Assembly: GCF_004005485.1 (NCBI RefSeq) | Contig: NZ_RZUL01000001.1 | Span: forward strand, 434,001-498,000 | Direction of reading: 5' to 3' | Length of the DNA: 64,000 nt | Origin: Sphingobium algorifonticola | GTDB lineage: Bacteria; Pseudomonadota; Alphaproteobacteria; Sphingomonadales; Sphingomonadaceae | Shown: positions 33,894 through 43,225 of the stretch, one piece after another | Layout: the number at the start of each line of letters is the position of its first letter | How positions within the stretch are numbered: the first letter of the stretch is position 1 | Notes under the pieces: generated by a model | What the model was told of the DNA's origin: nothing | Database searches by the model: none | Seen by the model: only the letters and a program-made list of their open reading frames with translations | Translations under genes and position numbers: made by a program

Positions 33894-35201
33894 ATGACCG
33901 CCGCGACCGACCCCTGCCCGCCTTCCGCCGTCAGCCATGGCGTCGGCATCGCCGGTCTTGCCGGATTGCTCGCGTGGACGGGTGTCGCCTGGCATTATGG
34001 CATGGACGGTCCTTATGCCGGGCTGACCGCCGTTGCCGCCTGCGGCCTGCCGATGATCCTCTGGTCGCTGCTGGTGGATCGGGTGCATCGCAATCGCTCG
34101 ACCGGGATCGACTGGAACGGCCCGCCGCGCCCGTTGGCCGATGTTCTCGACACCAGCCTCGTCAAGATCGCGGGGCTTTGGGTGACATGGGGTGGCATCG
34201 CGATCCTCTATGGCCTCGGCCGCTGGTACTGGAGCGGCGACTATCGCTTCGTCATGCAGCTGTTCGGTGCCGCAGCACCCGTGCTGCTGGCCCTCTCCGT
34301 CCCCTATGTCCTGTGGCTCGATCGCCGCCTTGTCGATCCGAAGGACGCGACCTACGCCTTTGGCCAGTGGATCATCGGCGGCGCGGCGGGGCAGGCGGAC
34401 CTGAGCCAGGTCGCGCATCATCTGCGCGCCTGGCTGGTCAAAGGCTTCTTCCTGGCCTTCATGCTCTCCGTCGTGCCGGGCAATTTCGCCAATCTGGTCC
34501 ACTGGAAAGGCGCGGACGTGCTGGCCAGCCCGTTTGCGCTCACCAATTTTCTGGTGACATTGCTGTTCCTCATCGACGTCGCCTTTGCCACGGTCGGCTA
34601 TATGCTGACGTTGAAGCCGCTCGACGCGCATATCCGCACCGCCAATCCATTTCTGGCCGGCTGGGTCGCGGCGCTGATCTGCTATCCGCCGTTCGTGCTG
34701 ATGGGCGGCGGCGGGCCGCTCGATTATCATCCGGGCACGGCGGACTGGTCGCACTGGCTGGCGGGTAGCGGGCCGCTGCATGTCACAGCGCAATGGATCT
34801 GGGGCGCGATGCTGGTGGCACTGACCGGCATCTATGCCTGGGCGACAGTGGCCTTCGGCCTGCGCTTTTCCAATCTCACGCATCGCGGCATTATCACCCA
34901 CGGTCCCTATCGGTGGACGCGCCATCCGGCCTATCTGTCGAAGAACCTGTTCTGGTGGCTGTCCACCCTGCCTTTCCTGGCGACCAGTGGCAGCCTGATC
35001 GACATGGTGCGCAACAGCGCAATTCTGGCGCTGGTCAGCGGCGTCTATTACTGGCGCGCGCGGACAGAGGAAGCGCATCTGCTGCCCGATCCGGCCTATG
35101 CGGCCTATAGCGCGTGGATGGCCCGCAACGGCTGGATCGACCGGCTGTTGGCGGGGGATCGCGGACGACGGGCGGAGCCGGTCACGCAGCCTGCGGAGTA
35201 A
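33894..35201 (+). CDS. Polytopic membrane protein with ICMT-like methyltransferase C-terminus
   Basis: A 435-residue membrane protein with roughly ten hydrophobic segments. The C-terminal part has the hallmark of the isoprenylcysteine carboxyl methyltransferase/phospholipid methyltransferase group: GIITHGPYRWTRHPAYLSKN followed by EEAHLLPDPAYAAYS. The N-terminal half is not recognised. Substrate unknown; it may methylate a lipid. It starts 59 bp after the DUF1345 gene and could be co-transcribed. Confidence 0.72.
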   Translation: MTAATDPCPPSAVSHGVGIAGLAGLLAWTGVAWHYGMDGPYAGLTAVAACGLPMILWSLLVDRVHRNRSTGIDWNGPPRPLADVLDTSLVKIAGLWVTWGGIAILYGLGRWYWSGDYRFVMQLFGAAAPVLLALSVPYVLWLDRRLVDPKDATYAFGQWIIGGAAGQADLSQVAHHLRAWLVKGFFLAFMLSVVPGNFANLVHWKGADVLASPFALTNFLVTLLFLIDVAFATVGYMLTLKPLDAHIRTANPFLAGWVAALICYPPFVLMGGGGPLDYHPGTADWSHWLAGSGPLHVTAQWIWGAMLVALTGIYAWATVAFGLRFSNLTHRGIITHGPYRWTRHPAYLSKNLFWWLSTLPFLATSGSLIDMVRNSAILALVSGVYYWRARTEEAHLLPDPAYAAYSAWMARNGWIDRLLAGDRGRRAEPVTQPAE

Positions 35202-35220
35202 GCGGGTATACGAATACAAC

Positions 35221-35300
35221 TGTTCCCCGGCGAAAGCCGGGGTCCAGAGCAACGCAATACAGTCCTTTGTGGCCCTGGGCCCCGGCTTTCGCCGACGAAC
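35221..35300. repeat. Mirrored CCGGCGAAAGCCGG-type repeat
   Basis: Arms TGTTCCCCGGCGAAAGCCGG (from 35221) and CCCCGGCTTTCGCCGACGAAC (to 35300) are inverted copies. It sits between two convergent genes, 19 bp past one stop and 11 bp from the other. Same family as 22641-22729. Confidence 0.85.
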
Positions 35301-35311
35301 AACTGCTACGC

Positions 35312-36685
35312 TTAAAAACTCTCTTCCGCATAGACCCGGCTGACATCACCGCCCCATTCGCCATGATAGCGGTCGAGCAGCCGTTCGGCAGGCGTCTTGC
35401 CGCTGGCGACGACATCCTGCAACGCGGCGAGATAGCCCGTTTCGTTGTCGCCCGCGCTGTTCAGCCGCCCCCGCGCAGCAAGGCCGCTGCGGGCGATCTC
35501 CACCACTTCGGCTGCGATATGGCGCAGCGTCCTGCCGCCGCCGATCGGCGCGTTCAGCCCGAGACGCGGCACGGAGTCGCGCAGGGCCTGCCGTTCGTTC
35601 ATCGACCAGTCCTTGACCACATCCCACGCGGCATCCAGCGCCGTGTCGTCATAGAGCAACCCGACCCAAAGCGCGGGCAGCGCGCAGATGCGCCCCCACG
35701 GCCCGCCGTCCGCGCCGCGCATCTCAAGAAAGCTCTTCAGCCGCACTTCGGGGAAAGCGGTGGAGAGATGATCCTCCCAATCCTTCTCGGTCGGCTTTTC
35801 ACCGGGCAGGACGGAAAGCTTGCCTTCGAGGAAATCGCGGAAGCTGAGGCCCGAAGCGTCGATATACTTCCCCTCGCGGAACACGAAATACATAGGCACG
35901 TCGAGCGCATAGTCGGCATAGCGTTCGTAGCCGAAGCCGTCCTCGAACACGAAGGGGAGCATGCCGGTGCGGTGCGGATCGGTGTCCGACCAGATATGGC
36001 TGCGATAGGACAGGAACCCGTTGGGTTTGCCTTCGGTAAAGGGCGAATTGGCGAACAGCGCCGTCGCGAGCGGTTGCAGCGCCAGCGAAGTGCGGAACAT
36101 CTTCGCCATGCCCGCTTCGCTGCGATAGTCGAGGTTCACCTGCACCGTGCAGGTGCGCAGCATCATGTCGAGGCCCATGGAGCCGACGCGCGGCATGTGC
36201 CGCAGCATGATCTCATAGCGGCCCTTGGGCATGATCGGCAGGTCGGCGCGCGTCTTGTCCGGCCACATGCCGAGACCCAGGAAGCCAAGGCCCAGCATGT
36301 CGCCGACATATTTCACCTGTTCGAGGTGCCGTCCGGTTTCCGCACAGGTCTGGTGCAGATTTTCCAGCGGCGCGCCGGACAGTTCGAGCTGCCCCGCCGG
36401 TTCCAGGCTGATCGTGCCGTCGTCGCCCGAAAGCGCGATGATGTTCTCGCCTTCGAAGACCGGCTTCCAGCCATAGCGGGTCAGGCCGATAAGCAGGGTG
36501 TGGATGCCGCCCTTTTCCTCATAGGAAGGGGCGTGATGATCCTTGACCGAGTAGACGAACTTTTCATGCTCGGTGCCGATGCGCCAGCGTTCGGGCGGCT
36601 TTTCCCCCTTGGCGAAGGCCGCGATGAGCTGATCGCGGCTTTCGATGATCGGATCGCTGCCGCCGGAGTCTGTTCTGGTGCTCAT
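35312..36685 (-). CDS. gshA: Glutamate-cysteine ligase (plant/alphaproteobacterial type)
   Basis: A 457-residue ATP-dependent ligase making gamma-glutamylcysteine, the first step of glutathione synthesis. WRIGTEHEKFVY at the start, DGTISLEPAGQLELSGAP and MLRTCTVQVNLDY are characteristic of the plant-like class 3 GshA group found in alphaproteobacteria. Complete and stand-alone; gshB is not in the window. Confidence 0.93.
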   Translation of the reverse strand: MSTRTDSGGSDPIIESRDQLIAAFAKGEKPPERWRIGTEHEKFVYSVKDHHAPSYEEKGGIHTLLIGLTRYGWKPVFEGENIIALSGDDGTISLEPAGQLELSGAPLENLHQTCAETGRHLEQVKYVGDMLGLGFLGLGMWPDKTRADLPIMPKGRYEIMLRHMPRVGSMGLDMMLRTCTVQVNLDYRSEAGMAKMFRTSLALQPLATALFANSPFTEGKPNGFLSYRSHIWSDTDPHRTGMLPFVFEDGFGYERYADYALDVPMYFVFREGKYIDASGLSFRDFLEGKLSVLPGEKPTEKDWEDHLSTAFPEVRLKSFLEMRGADGGPWGRICALPALWVGLLYDDTALDAAWDVVKDWSMNERQALRDSVPRLGLNAPIGGGRTLRHIAAEVVEIARSGLAARGRLNSAGDNETGYLAALQDVVASGKTPAERLLDRYHGEWGGDVSRVYAEESF

Positions 36686-36788
36686 GCCCCGCCCTTAATC
36701 GTTCCGCCACGCACGTCAAATCAGGCGGGCAGGATGCAGATAAGGCCCCGTTATGACAGGCGCAATCCCATTGCGTATCGCAACCTGT

Positions 36789-37565
36789 TTATTCCGCGCC
36801 TCCCTGCGGCGCCCAGTCGCCGTTCAGTGTCATCCATGCGGCGGTCGCTGCGATCGCGGCGGTTTCCGCGCGCAGGATGCGCGGGCCGAGTGACACCGGC
36901 ACCGCGGCGGGCAGCGCGCGAATGGCGGCGCGCTCCGCAGGATCGAAACCGCCTTCGGGCCCCACCAGCAAGGCGGCCGGGCCGCGATAGGCCACCAAAG
37001 CCTGGGCCATCGGCACGCCACCCGTCTCGTCGGCGAAGAAAAGATGCCGCCCTTCGGGCCAGTCGCGGAGCAGCGCGTCGAGCTTCACCATAGCGGCGAG
37101 GTCGGGCAGCGCCGTGCGGCCGCACTGTTCCGCCGCCTCCACCAGATGCGCGCGGAGCCGATCAAGATTGAGCCTGTCCACCACCGCGCGCCGGGTCTGC
37201 ACCGGCTGAAGCCGCGCAACGCCCAGTTCACACGCCTTTTCGGCGATGAGGTCGATCCGGCCCTTCTTGACCGGCGCAACGCACAGCCAGAAATCCGGCA
37301 CCCGTTCGAGCGGCTTCGTCCGCACGACGCAATCGAGCACAAGATCGCGCTTGCGGATATCGCGCGCCCGCGCCGCCCATTCACCCGATCGCCCGTCGAA
37401 CAGCAGCACGATGTCGTCCGGCTTCACGCGCATCACGCTGATGAGATAATGCGCCGCATTGCCCTCGACGGTCACTGCCACGCCTTCGCCGAGCGCGGCC
37501 TCCACATAGAGGCGCGACGCGCTCTGGGGGGGCCATGCAGGGGTTGCAGTCATCGTGAAATCCAT
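36789..37565 (-). CDS. rsmE: 16S rRNA (uracil(1498)-N(3))-methyltransferase RsmE
   Basis: A 258-residue SPOUT methyltransferase that methylates U1498 of 16S rRNA. The N-terminal PUA-like part (RLYVEAAL...HYLISVMRVKPDD) is followed by the knotted SAM-binding region with LLVGPEGGFDPAE and SLGPRILRAETA. It is divergent from ubiA with little intervening sequence. The start at 37565 has an alternative four codons inside. Confidence 0.93.
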   Translation of the reverse strand: MDFTMTATPAWPPQSASRLYVEAALGEGVAVTVEGNAAHYLISVMRVKPDDIVLLFDGRSGEWAARARDIRKRDLVLDCVVRTKPLERVPDFWLCVAPVKKGRIDLIAEKACELGVARLQPVQTRRAVVDRLNLDRLRAHLVEAAEQCGRTALPDLAAMVKLDALLRDWPEGRHLFFADETGGVPMAQALVAYRGPAALLVGPEGGFDPAERAAIRALPAAVPVSLGPRILRAETAAIAATAAWMTLNGDWAPQGGAE

Positions 37566-37617
37566 TCATCGGTTCGCGCGGACGTCCTCTCTAGGACGCA
37601 GGGCGACCGGAGGACAA

Positions 37618-38520
37618 GTGACCCAAGCCATCGTGCCAGACAGCGAAGCCCGCAGCCTGATCGCGCGTCTGCCGGCCCTGCCGCGCGCGCTCGCCATGCT
37701 CGCCCGGTTCGACCGGCCGATCGGCTGGTGGCTGCTGTTTTGGCCCGGCGCATGGGCGATCGCGCTGGCGGGCGGGGCCTTCTCGCGCTGGGACATGATC
37801 CTGTGGATATTGCTCGGCAGCATCGCGATGCGCGGGGCGGGATGCGTATACAACGACATCGTCGACCGCGATCTCGACCGGCAGGTTGCCCGTACCGCCG
37901 CCCGGCCGCTGGCGAGTGGTGCTGTCTCGCTCAAGGTCGCATGGGCCTGGCTGGTGACGCTCAGCCTGATCGGTCTTGTCGTGCTACTCCAGCTGCGCCC
38001 CTATGCCCAGGTCGTGGCGCTCGCCAGCCTGGCGCTGGTGGCCGCCTATCCTTTCATGAAGCGCATTACCTGGTGGCCGCAGGCGTGGCTTGGCCTAGTC
38101 TTCAGCTGGGCCGCGCTGGTGGGGTGGAGCGAAATCAGCGGCAGCCTGACCCTGCCCGGCCTGACGCTCTATGCGGGCAGCATCCTCTGGGTGATCGGAT
38201 ATGACACCATCTATGCATTGCAGGACCGGGAAGACGATGCGCTGATCGGCATCCGTTCCAGCGCATTGCGCATGGGGCGGCGCGTGAAGCCGGGTGTCGC
38301 GCTGTTCTATGCCGGTGCGCTCGCCTGCTGGGGTGCAGCGATATGGCAGATACGACCGCAGCCGCTGGCCCTCGCCGCGCTGCTGCCGGTGGCTGCGCAT
38401 CTCGCCTGGCAGGTGCTGACATTGCGAGAGGACGGTGCCGATCCGCTCGCCAAGTTCCGCGCCAACCGCTTTGCCGGACTGCTGATGGCGCTTGCCTGCC
38501 TGGTCGTCGGAAGCGCATGA
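37618..38520 (+). CDS. ubiA: 4-hydroxybenzoate polyprenyltransferase
   Basis: A 300-residue membrane prenyltransferase of ubiquinone biosynthesis. Two Asp-rich motifs that bind Mg-prenyl diphosphate are present: NDIVDRDLD and YDTIYALQDREDD, with about eight hydrophobic helices. GTG at 37618 follows GGAGG closely and fits the usual N-terminus; the in-frame ATG at 37555 would overlap the rsmE start region. Its presence fits the UbiH-like hydroxylase encoded near 17 kb. Confidence 0.93.
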   Translation: MTQAIVPDSEARSLIARLPALPRALAMLARFDRPIGWWLLFWPGAWAIALAGGAFSRWDMILWILLGSIAMRGAGCVYNDIVDRDLDRQVARTAARPLASGAVSLKVAWAWLVTLSLIGLVVLLQLRPYAQVVALASLALVAAYPFMKRITWWPQAWLGLVFSWAALVGWSEISGSLTLPGLTLYAGSILWVIGYDTIYALQDREDDALIGIRSSALRMGRRVKPGVALFYAGALACWGAAIWQIRPQPLALAALLPVAAHLAWQVLTLREDGADPLAKFRANRFAGLLMALACLVVGSA

Positions 38521-38599
38521 GCGCATTGCCACGGCTTTGTCGCATCACACGGACATAATGCTACGCACCGGGCGTTAGGGCAGTGACGGGAGCGACTTT

Positions 38600-39052
38600 A
38601 TGATGAACGGGTTTGGACTGTGGGCGGACATGCTGTCCACCTGGAGCGCGATGGCGCAGGGCGCGACGCGCATGGGGACGCTGACGAAGGATTCCGCCTT
38701 TGTCGTCGATCATCGCACGCGCCTGATGGCGGACGCCATGCGTAATCCCCTGACCGGCGATTATGCCGAGCTGTCGATGATGGTGCCGGAAAAGGTGACG
38801 GCCTTTTCGCAGGCGGGCTTGGCCGGATTTCAGGCGATGACACGCTTTCAGGCGGACGGATTTGCGATCTGGCAGAAGATGATGGGAATCGCCCTGTCCG
38901 GCCAGCCGATGACCGCCGCGCAGGGCATGGCTCTGGCATCGCAATCGACCCGCGCGCTCAAACGCGCGAACCATGCATCAGGTCGCACCATGGCCCCGAT
39001 CGAAAATGGCGCGACCGCCAACGCCCGGCGGCTGCGCAAGAAAGCCGACTAG
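38600..39052 (+). CDS. Phasin-like hypothetical protein
   Basis: A 150-residue helical protein, rich in Ala and Met, without a signal peptide: MMNGFGLWADMLSTWSAMAQ, then repeated amphipathic helices (MVPEKVTAFSQAGLAG, FQAMTRFQADGFAIWQKMM) and a basic tail ending RLRKKAD. This resembles phasin-type granule-associated proteins, but no PHA genes are near, so the call is tentative. Its stop codon interlocks with the brnA stop on the other strand (CTAG). Confidence 0.55.
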   Translation: MMNGFGLWADMLSTWSAMAQGATRMGTLTKDSAFVVDHRTRLMADAMRNPLTGDYAELSMMVPEKVTAFSQAGLAGFQAMTRFQADGFAIWQKMMGIALSGQPMTAAQGMALASQSTRALKRANHASGRTMAPIENGATANARRLRKKAD

Positions 39053-39321
39053 AGATCAAGCGCCTTGCGCAGCGCCGCGTTGATGCGGCTCTGCCAGCCC
39101 GGTCCGGTCGCCCGAAACCCCTCGACCACTACGCTGTCGAGCCGCAACGTCACCTGCCGCTTGGGATCGGCGGATTTGGGACGGCCGGGCTTTGTAAGGG
39201 TGCCGTCGGCGGGGCGGATAAGACGATCGCCATCGTAGATAGCGGCACGATTCCATTGATCGTCTGTCCATTCTGGCAGGTCGTCATCATCCAACCCAAT
39301 GATCGAACTTTCTTTGTTCAC
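39049..39321 (-). CDS. brnA: BrnA-type antitoxin
   Basis: A 90-residue antitoxin: acidic N-terminal toxin-binding part (LDDDDLPEWTDDQW) and a C-terminal ribbon-helix-helix (KRQVTLRLDSVVVEGFRA, then WQSRINAALRKAL). It neutralises BrnT and, as in known BrnTA systems, probably represses its own operon. The start lies 35 bp inside the toxin gene, a long overlap for this family. Confidence 0.87.
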   Translation of the reverse strand: MNKESSIIGLDDDDLPEWTDDQWNRAAIYDGDRLIRPADGTLTKPGRPKSADPKRQVTLRLDSVVVEGFRATGPGWQSRINAALRKALDL

Positions 39322-39559
39322 GGGCGTTGCACTTTCTCATCGAAAAGACACGTATTCCATCTGGAATCGGCGTGAAAGCAAACATTACCAACCGGTTATC
39401 GACAAATCCGTACGCCAGAAACCGTGGTTCAGGATAAGGCTTGCGATCGTCTTCCAGAACGATGTGAACACCCTTCAAAATCTCAGGTGCATCGACAAAG
39501 TCCAGTCCCCGGTTTTCCAAGGTCCATAGGCGCTTCGTCTCATCAAAACTAACCTTCAT
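39287..39559 (-). CDS. brnT: BrnT-type ribonuclease toxin
   Basis: A 90-residue toxin of the BrnT/RelE-like fold: SFDETKRLWTLENRGLDF, then EPRFLAYGFVDNRLVMFAFT and RVFSMRKCNAREQRKFDHW. The conserved strand ending in RxxSxRxA/C-N-x-R-E is the family mark. Upstream 39560-39728 is AT-rich and holds the presumed promoter. It is located beside smc. Confidence 0.87.
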   Translation of the reverse strand: MKVSFDETKRLWTLENRGLDFVDAPEILKGVHIVLEDDRKPYPEPRFLAYGFVDNRLVMFAFTPIPDGIRVFSMRKCNAREQRKFDHWVG

Positions 39560-39728
39560 GTTCCATCCCTCTGCCGAAACGAAACGCGCGAGGCGGTCCG
39601 CCTTAGGTCAAGCAACACACAAAGGGCTTATGAGAATGGAATCCGAGATTAGATCAATGCGAAGTGTTGAGCAGAGTTACCGTGTGTTGCTCCATTTTAT
39701 GTAACTCCAAAAACTATCTGCGTCAAGG

Positions 39729-42700
39729 CTATTCCGCCGCCAGCAGTTCCTCTGCCCCGCCCAGATCGACCGAGACCAGGCGACTGACGCCCTGTTCCAC
39801 CATCGTCACGCCGAACAGGCGGTGCATGCGCGCCATGGTGACGGCATTGTGGGTGACGATCAGGTAACGGGTCCGCGTATCGGCGACCATCCGGTCGAGC
39901 AGGTCGCAGAAACGTTCGACATTGGCATCGTCGAGCGGCGCATCCACTTCGTCGAGGACACAAATCGGCGCGGGATTGGTCAGGAACAGGCCGAAAATCA
40001 GCGCGACCGCCGTCAGCGCCTGCTCCCCGCCCGACAGGAGCGTCAACGCCGCCAGCTTCTTGCCCGGCGGCTGGGCCATGATTTCCAGGCCGGCCTCCAG
40101 CGGATCCTCGCTGTCGATCAGCTGGAGATGCGCCTGCCCGCCGTCGAACAGTGTTGTGAACAGCCGCCGGAAGTGCCCGTCCACCGCTTCGAACGCCGCC
40201 AGAAGGCGCTGCCGCCCCTCGCGGTTGAGGCTGCCGATCGAGCCCCGCAACTGATGGATCGCCTGCGTCAGCTCCGCGCTTTCGGCGCGGCTGCGCGCCT
40301 GTGCGGCCTCCAGTTCGGCGAGTTCCTGAGCGGCAACCAGATTGACCGGGCCGATCCGTTCGCGCTCCGCCACCAGCCGGTCCTGTTCGGCCTGCTCGGT
40401 CTGGGCGATGCGGATGGTGGCACTGTCGAAACCGGTTTTTTCGGGCAATACCGGCGGGGGACATTCGAACCGCTCGCCGGACAACCGTCCCGTCTCCAGC
40501 CGCTTGTCCTGCGCCGCCTCCGCCCGTGCAGCAGCACCCGCGCGCGCTTCGCGGGCGGCGCTGACCTGCTCGGCGGCGGCACGTTCCCGCGCTTCCGTCT
40601 CAGCGAGCGCCGTTTCGGCAGCGCGCTCCGCTGTCTGCGCAACGGTGGCCCGATCGGCAAGCGTCGTCACCGCATCGGCGAGCGTCGCGATCTCCGTATC
40701 CAGTGTATCGGGCTTCCCGTCGAGCGCCGCGCGATCGGCGGCGATCGCGTCCGCCCGCCCCGCCATTGCCGCGATCCGCTTGGCCGCCTCACCCGCCCGC
40801 GCGCGCCAGCCACGCGCTTCGGCCTCTGTCGCCGCAAGCCGCTCACGATCGCTTGCGGCGGCGCGCTCGGCCATCGCCAGATCGGCCTGTGCCTGCGCAA
40901 CCGCAAGCCGCGCCCGATCGCTTGCCTGCGAGAGAGCGGCGACATGCGTGTGCGTTTCCGCGCCATCGGGCAATGCCGCGCGCGCGCCCTGCGCCGCCTC
41001 ATGATCGGCCAGCGCGGCGGCATGATCGCGCCGCAGATCCTCGAGCCGTGCCGCCAGTGCATCATCACGGGCAGCGCGCCGCTCGATGGCCCCGGCAACG
41101 TCATCAAGGCTCCGCAATGCCGCCCGCGCACGCTGCTCCGCATCCGCGAGTCGGGCGCGTCCGGCAAGCAGCGCGGCGGCGGCCGACTGCGCGGCATTTT
41201 CCGCCATGGCCAGCGCCTGCCCGGCATCGTCGACATCCTGCGCCAGCCCCGGGCGCTGGGTGACGATGGCGTCGAGCCGGTTGCGGCGGATGAGCCGCTG
41301 TGCCGCCTCGGCGCCACCTTCCAGCGCCACGAAACCGTCCCAGCGCCGCATCTGCCCATCCAGCGTCACCAGCCTTTGTCCGACCGCGAGCGTCTGTCCG
41401 GCGTCATGCTCCGCCACGGCAATCTGCGCCAGCCGCCGCGCAAGCTCGGGCGGGGCCGTCACATGATCGGACAGCGGCGTGGTGCCCGACGGCACCGCGG
41501 GATCGCCCGCCAGCGCCTCGCCGCCGCCCCAGCGCCGCGTGCCCGCAACGCCGATCGCCGCTTCCAGATCGTCGCCCAAAGCCGCCGCCAGAGCGCGTTC
41601 ATAGCCCGACGCAGCCGTGACACGATCGAGCGCGCGATCCGCACCGTCCCGACGCTCCAGCGCCTTGGCGAGCGCCGCCGCTTCGCTATCGAGCGCCGCC
41701 AGCGCCGCGCGCGCAGCCGACAGCGCCGATTCCGCCGCCGCCCGCGCCGTTGCGGCCTCGTCGCGATGCGTTTCGGCCGCCGCGATCGCCGCCTCCGCAC
41801 TGGCCTGGTCAGCCTGTGCCGCCTGCCGCGCCACCGTGGCTTCTTCGCGACGCGCTTCCAGCGGCGCGAGGGCCGGCAGGTCCGCCTGTTCCGTCTCGGC
41901 CCGGCGCAGGTCACGCTCGGCACGTTCCAGCCGGCCCTTCGCCGCGATCAGCGCGGCTTCGGCGACGCGCAGTTCCGCCTGCTCGCCCGCCTGCTGCGCC
42001 ATGGCCCTGGCCAGCGCGACTTCGGCATCGCGCGCGACGGTTTCGGCTTCCGCCACGCGCGCCGCGCGGTCCGGTGCGGTCGCCTGGGTTTCCGCGATAC
42101 GCGCCTTCAGGGCGGCACCTTCTTCCGCCAGACGCGCGAGTGCCTGCGCGGCATCATGCGCCAGCGCGCTTTCGCGTCCCCTGTCCTCCTCCAGTCGCGC
42201 CGCCTGCGCCGACAGATCATCGAGACGCCGGGCGATCGCGGTGCGTTCGGCCCGGAGCGTGGCGAGGCGATGGCCCGCGTCGGTCGCGGCATCGCGCGCC
42301 TGCTGGGCCGCACTGCGGGCCGTGGCCAGCGCATCGACCGCCGCACGGACATGGGCTGCGGCGGCTGTCTGCGCTTCCTGGGCCATGCCGACCGCTGCCT
42401 CGGCCGCCTGCGCTTCGGCGCGGGCGGCCTCGGCCGCCGCAGCCGCCTCACGCCAACGGGCAAAGATCGTGCGGGCCTCGGCCGTGCGAATCTGGCCCGA
42501 GAGCACGGTATAGCGTTCGGCCGCGCGCGCCTGCCGCCGCAGCGCGTTCGCTCGATTGTCCATATCACCCAATATGTCGTCCAGCCGGGCGAGATTGGCT
42601 TCCGCGGCGCGCAATTTCTGTTCGGCGTCGCGGCGGCGCACATGCAGCCCGGCGATGCCTGCCGCTTCCTCCAGCATGGCGCGCCGTTCCTGCGGACGAG

Positions 42701-43169
42701 CGGCGATCACGGCGGCGATCTTCCCCTGGCTGACGAGGGCCGGACTGTGCGCGCCGGTTGCCGCGTCGGCAAAGATCAGCGACACGTCCTTCGCGCGCAC
42801 ATCCCGCCCGTTGGCGCGATAGGCGCTGCCCGCGCCGCGCTCGATCCGGCGGATCACTTCCAGTTCGCCGTCCGCGCCGACATCGACCGAAGGGAAGAGT
42901 TCGCCCTGTTCCTGGATGGTGAGCAGCGCGACTTCGGCAAAATCGCGCTGCGGGCGCGTCGCCGTGCCTGCGAAGATAACGTCGTCCATGCCACCGCCGC
43001 GCATGGACCGTGCGCTCGATTCGCCCATCACCCAGCGGATCGCTTCCAGCAGGTTGGACTTGCCGCAGCCGTTGGGACCGACGATGCCGGTCAGCCCCGG
43101 CTCGATGCGCAGTTCGGTCGCATCGACAAAGCTCTTGAAACCGCTGAGTTTCAGCCGCTTTATCTGCAC
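39729..43169 (-). CDS. smc: Chromosome segregation ATPase SMC
   Basis: An 1146-residue SMC protein. Walker A GPNGCGKSN (31-39) is in the N-terminal head, followed by long Ala/Arg/Glu-rich coiled coils (about 165-500 and 650-980), a central hinge (about 510-640 with WGGGEALAGDP), and the C-terminal head with LSGGEQALTAVALIFG signature and CVLDEVDAPLDD Walker B. It folds and segregates the chromosome with ScpA/ScpB. The gene order mutY, DUF721, dsbA, dsbA, smc is typical for alphaproteobacteria. Confidence 0.97.
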   Translation of the reverse strand: MQIKRLKLSGFKSFVDATELRIEPGLTGIVGPNGCGKSNLLEAIRWVMGESSARSMRGGGMDDVIFAGTATRPQRDFAEVALLTIQEQGELFPSVDVGADGELEVIRRIERGAGSAYRANGRDVRAKDVSLIFADAATGAHSPALVSQGKIAAVIAARPQERRAMLEEAAGIAGLHVRRRDAEQKLRAAEANLARLDDILGDMDNRANALRRQARAAERYTVLSGQIRTAEARTIFARWREAAAAAEAARAEAQAAEAAVGMAQEAQTAAAAHVRAAVDALATARSAAQQARDAATDAGHRLATLRAERTAIARRLDDLSAQAARLEEDRGRESALAHDAAQALARLAEEGAALKARIAETQATAPDRAARVAEAETVARDAEVALARAMAQQAGEQAELRVAEAALIAAKGRLERAERDLRRAETEQADLPALAPLEARREEATVARQAAQADQASAEAAIAAAETHRDEAATARAAAESALSAARAALAALDSEAAALAKALERRDGADRALDRVTAASGYERALAAALGDDLEAAIGVAGTRRWGGGEALAGDPAVPSGTTPLSDHVTAPPELARRLAQIAVAEHDAGQTLAVGQRLVTLDGQMRRWDGFVALEGGAEAAQRLIRRNRLDAIVTQRPGLAQDVDDAGQALAMAENAAQSAAAALLAGRARLADAEQRARAALRSLDDVAGAIERRAARDDALAARLEDLRRDHAAALADHEAAQGARAALPDGAETHTHVAALSQASDRARLAVAQAQADLAMAERAAASDRERLAATEAEARGWRARAGEAAKRIAAMAGRADAIAADRAALDGKPDTLDTEIATLADAVTTLADRATVAQTAERAAETALAETEARERAAAEQVSAAREARAGAAARAEAAQDKRLETGRLSGERFECPPPVLPEKTGFDSATIRIAQTEQAEQDRLVAERERIGPVNLVAAQELAELEAAQARSRAESAELTQAIHQLRGSIGSLNREGRQRLLAAFEAVDGHFRRLFTTLFDGGQAHLQLIDSEDPLEAGLEIMAQPPGKKLAALTLLSGGEQALTAVALIFGLFLTNPAPICVLDEVDAPLDDANVERFCDLLDRMVADTRTRYLIVTHNAVTMARMHRLFGVTMVEQGVSRLVSVDLGGAEELLAAE

Positions 43170-43225
43170 GGCGTGGCCCTCACCGCGCCATGCCCGTCAG
43201 AAAGAAGCTGCCCCCCGCGCGCCAA

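Noticed and set aside
35114..37093. A 659-residue rightward open frame across the gshA and rsmE region
   Set aside because: It is antisense to gshA and part of rsmE and reads through a palindromic repeat; no motifs.
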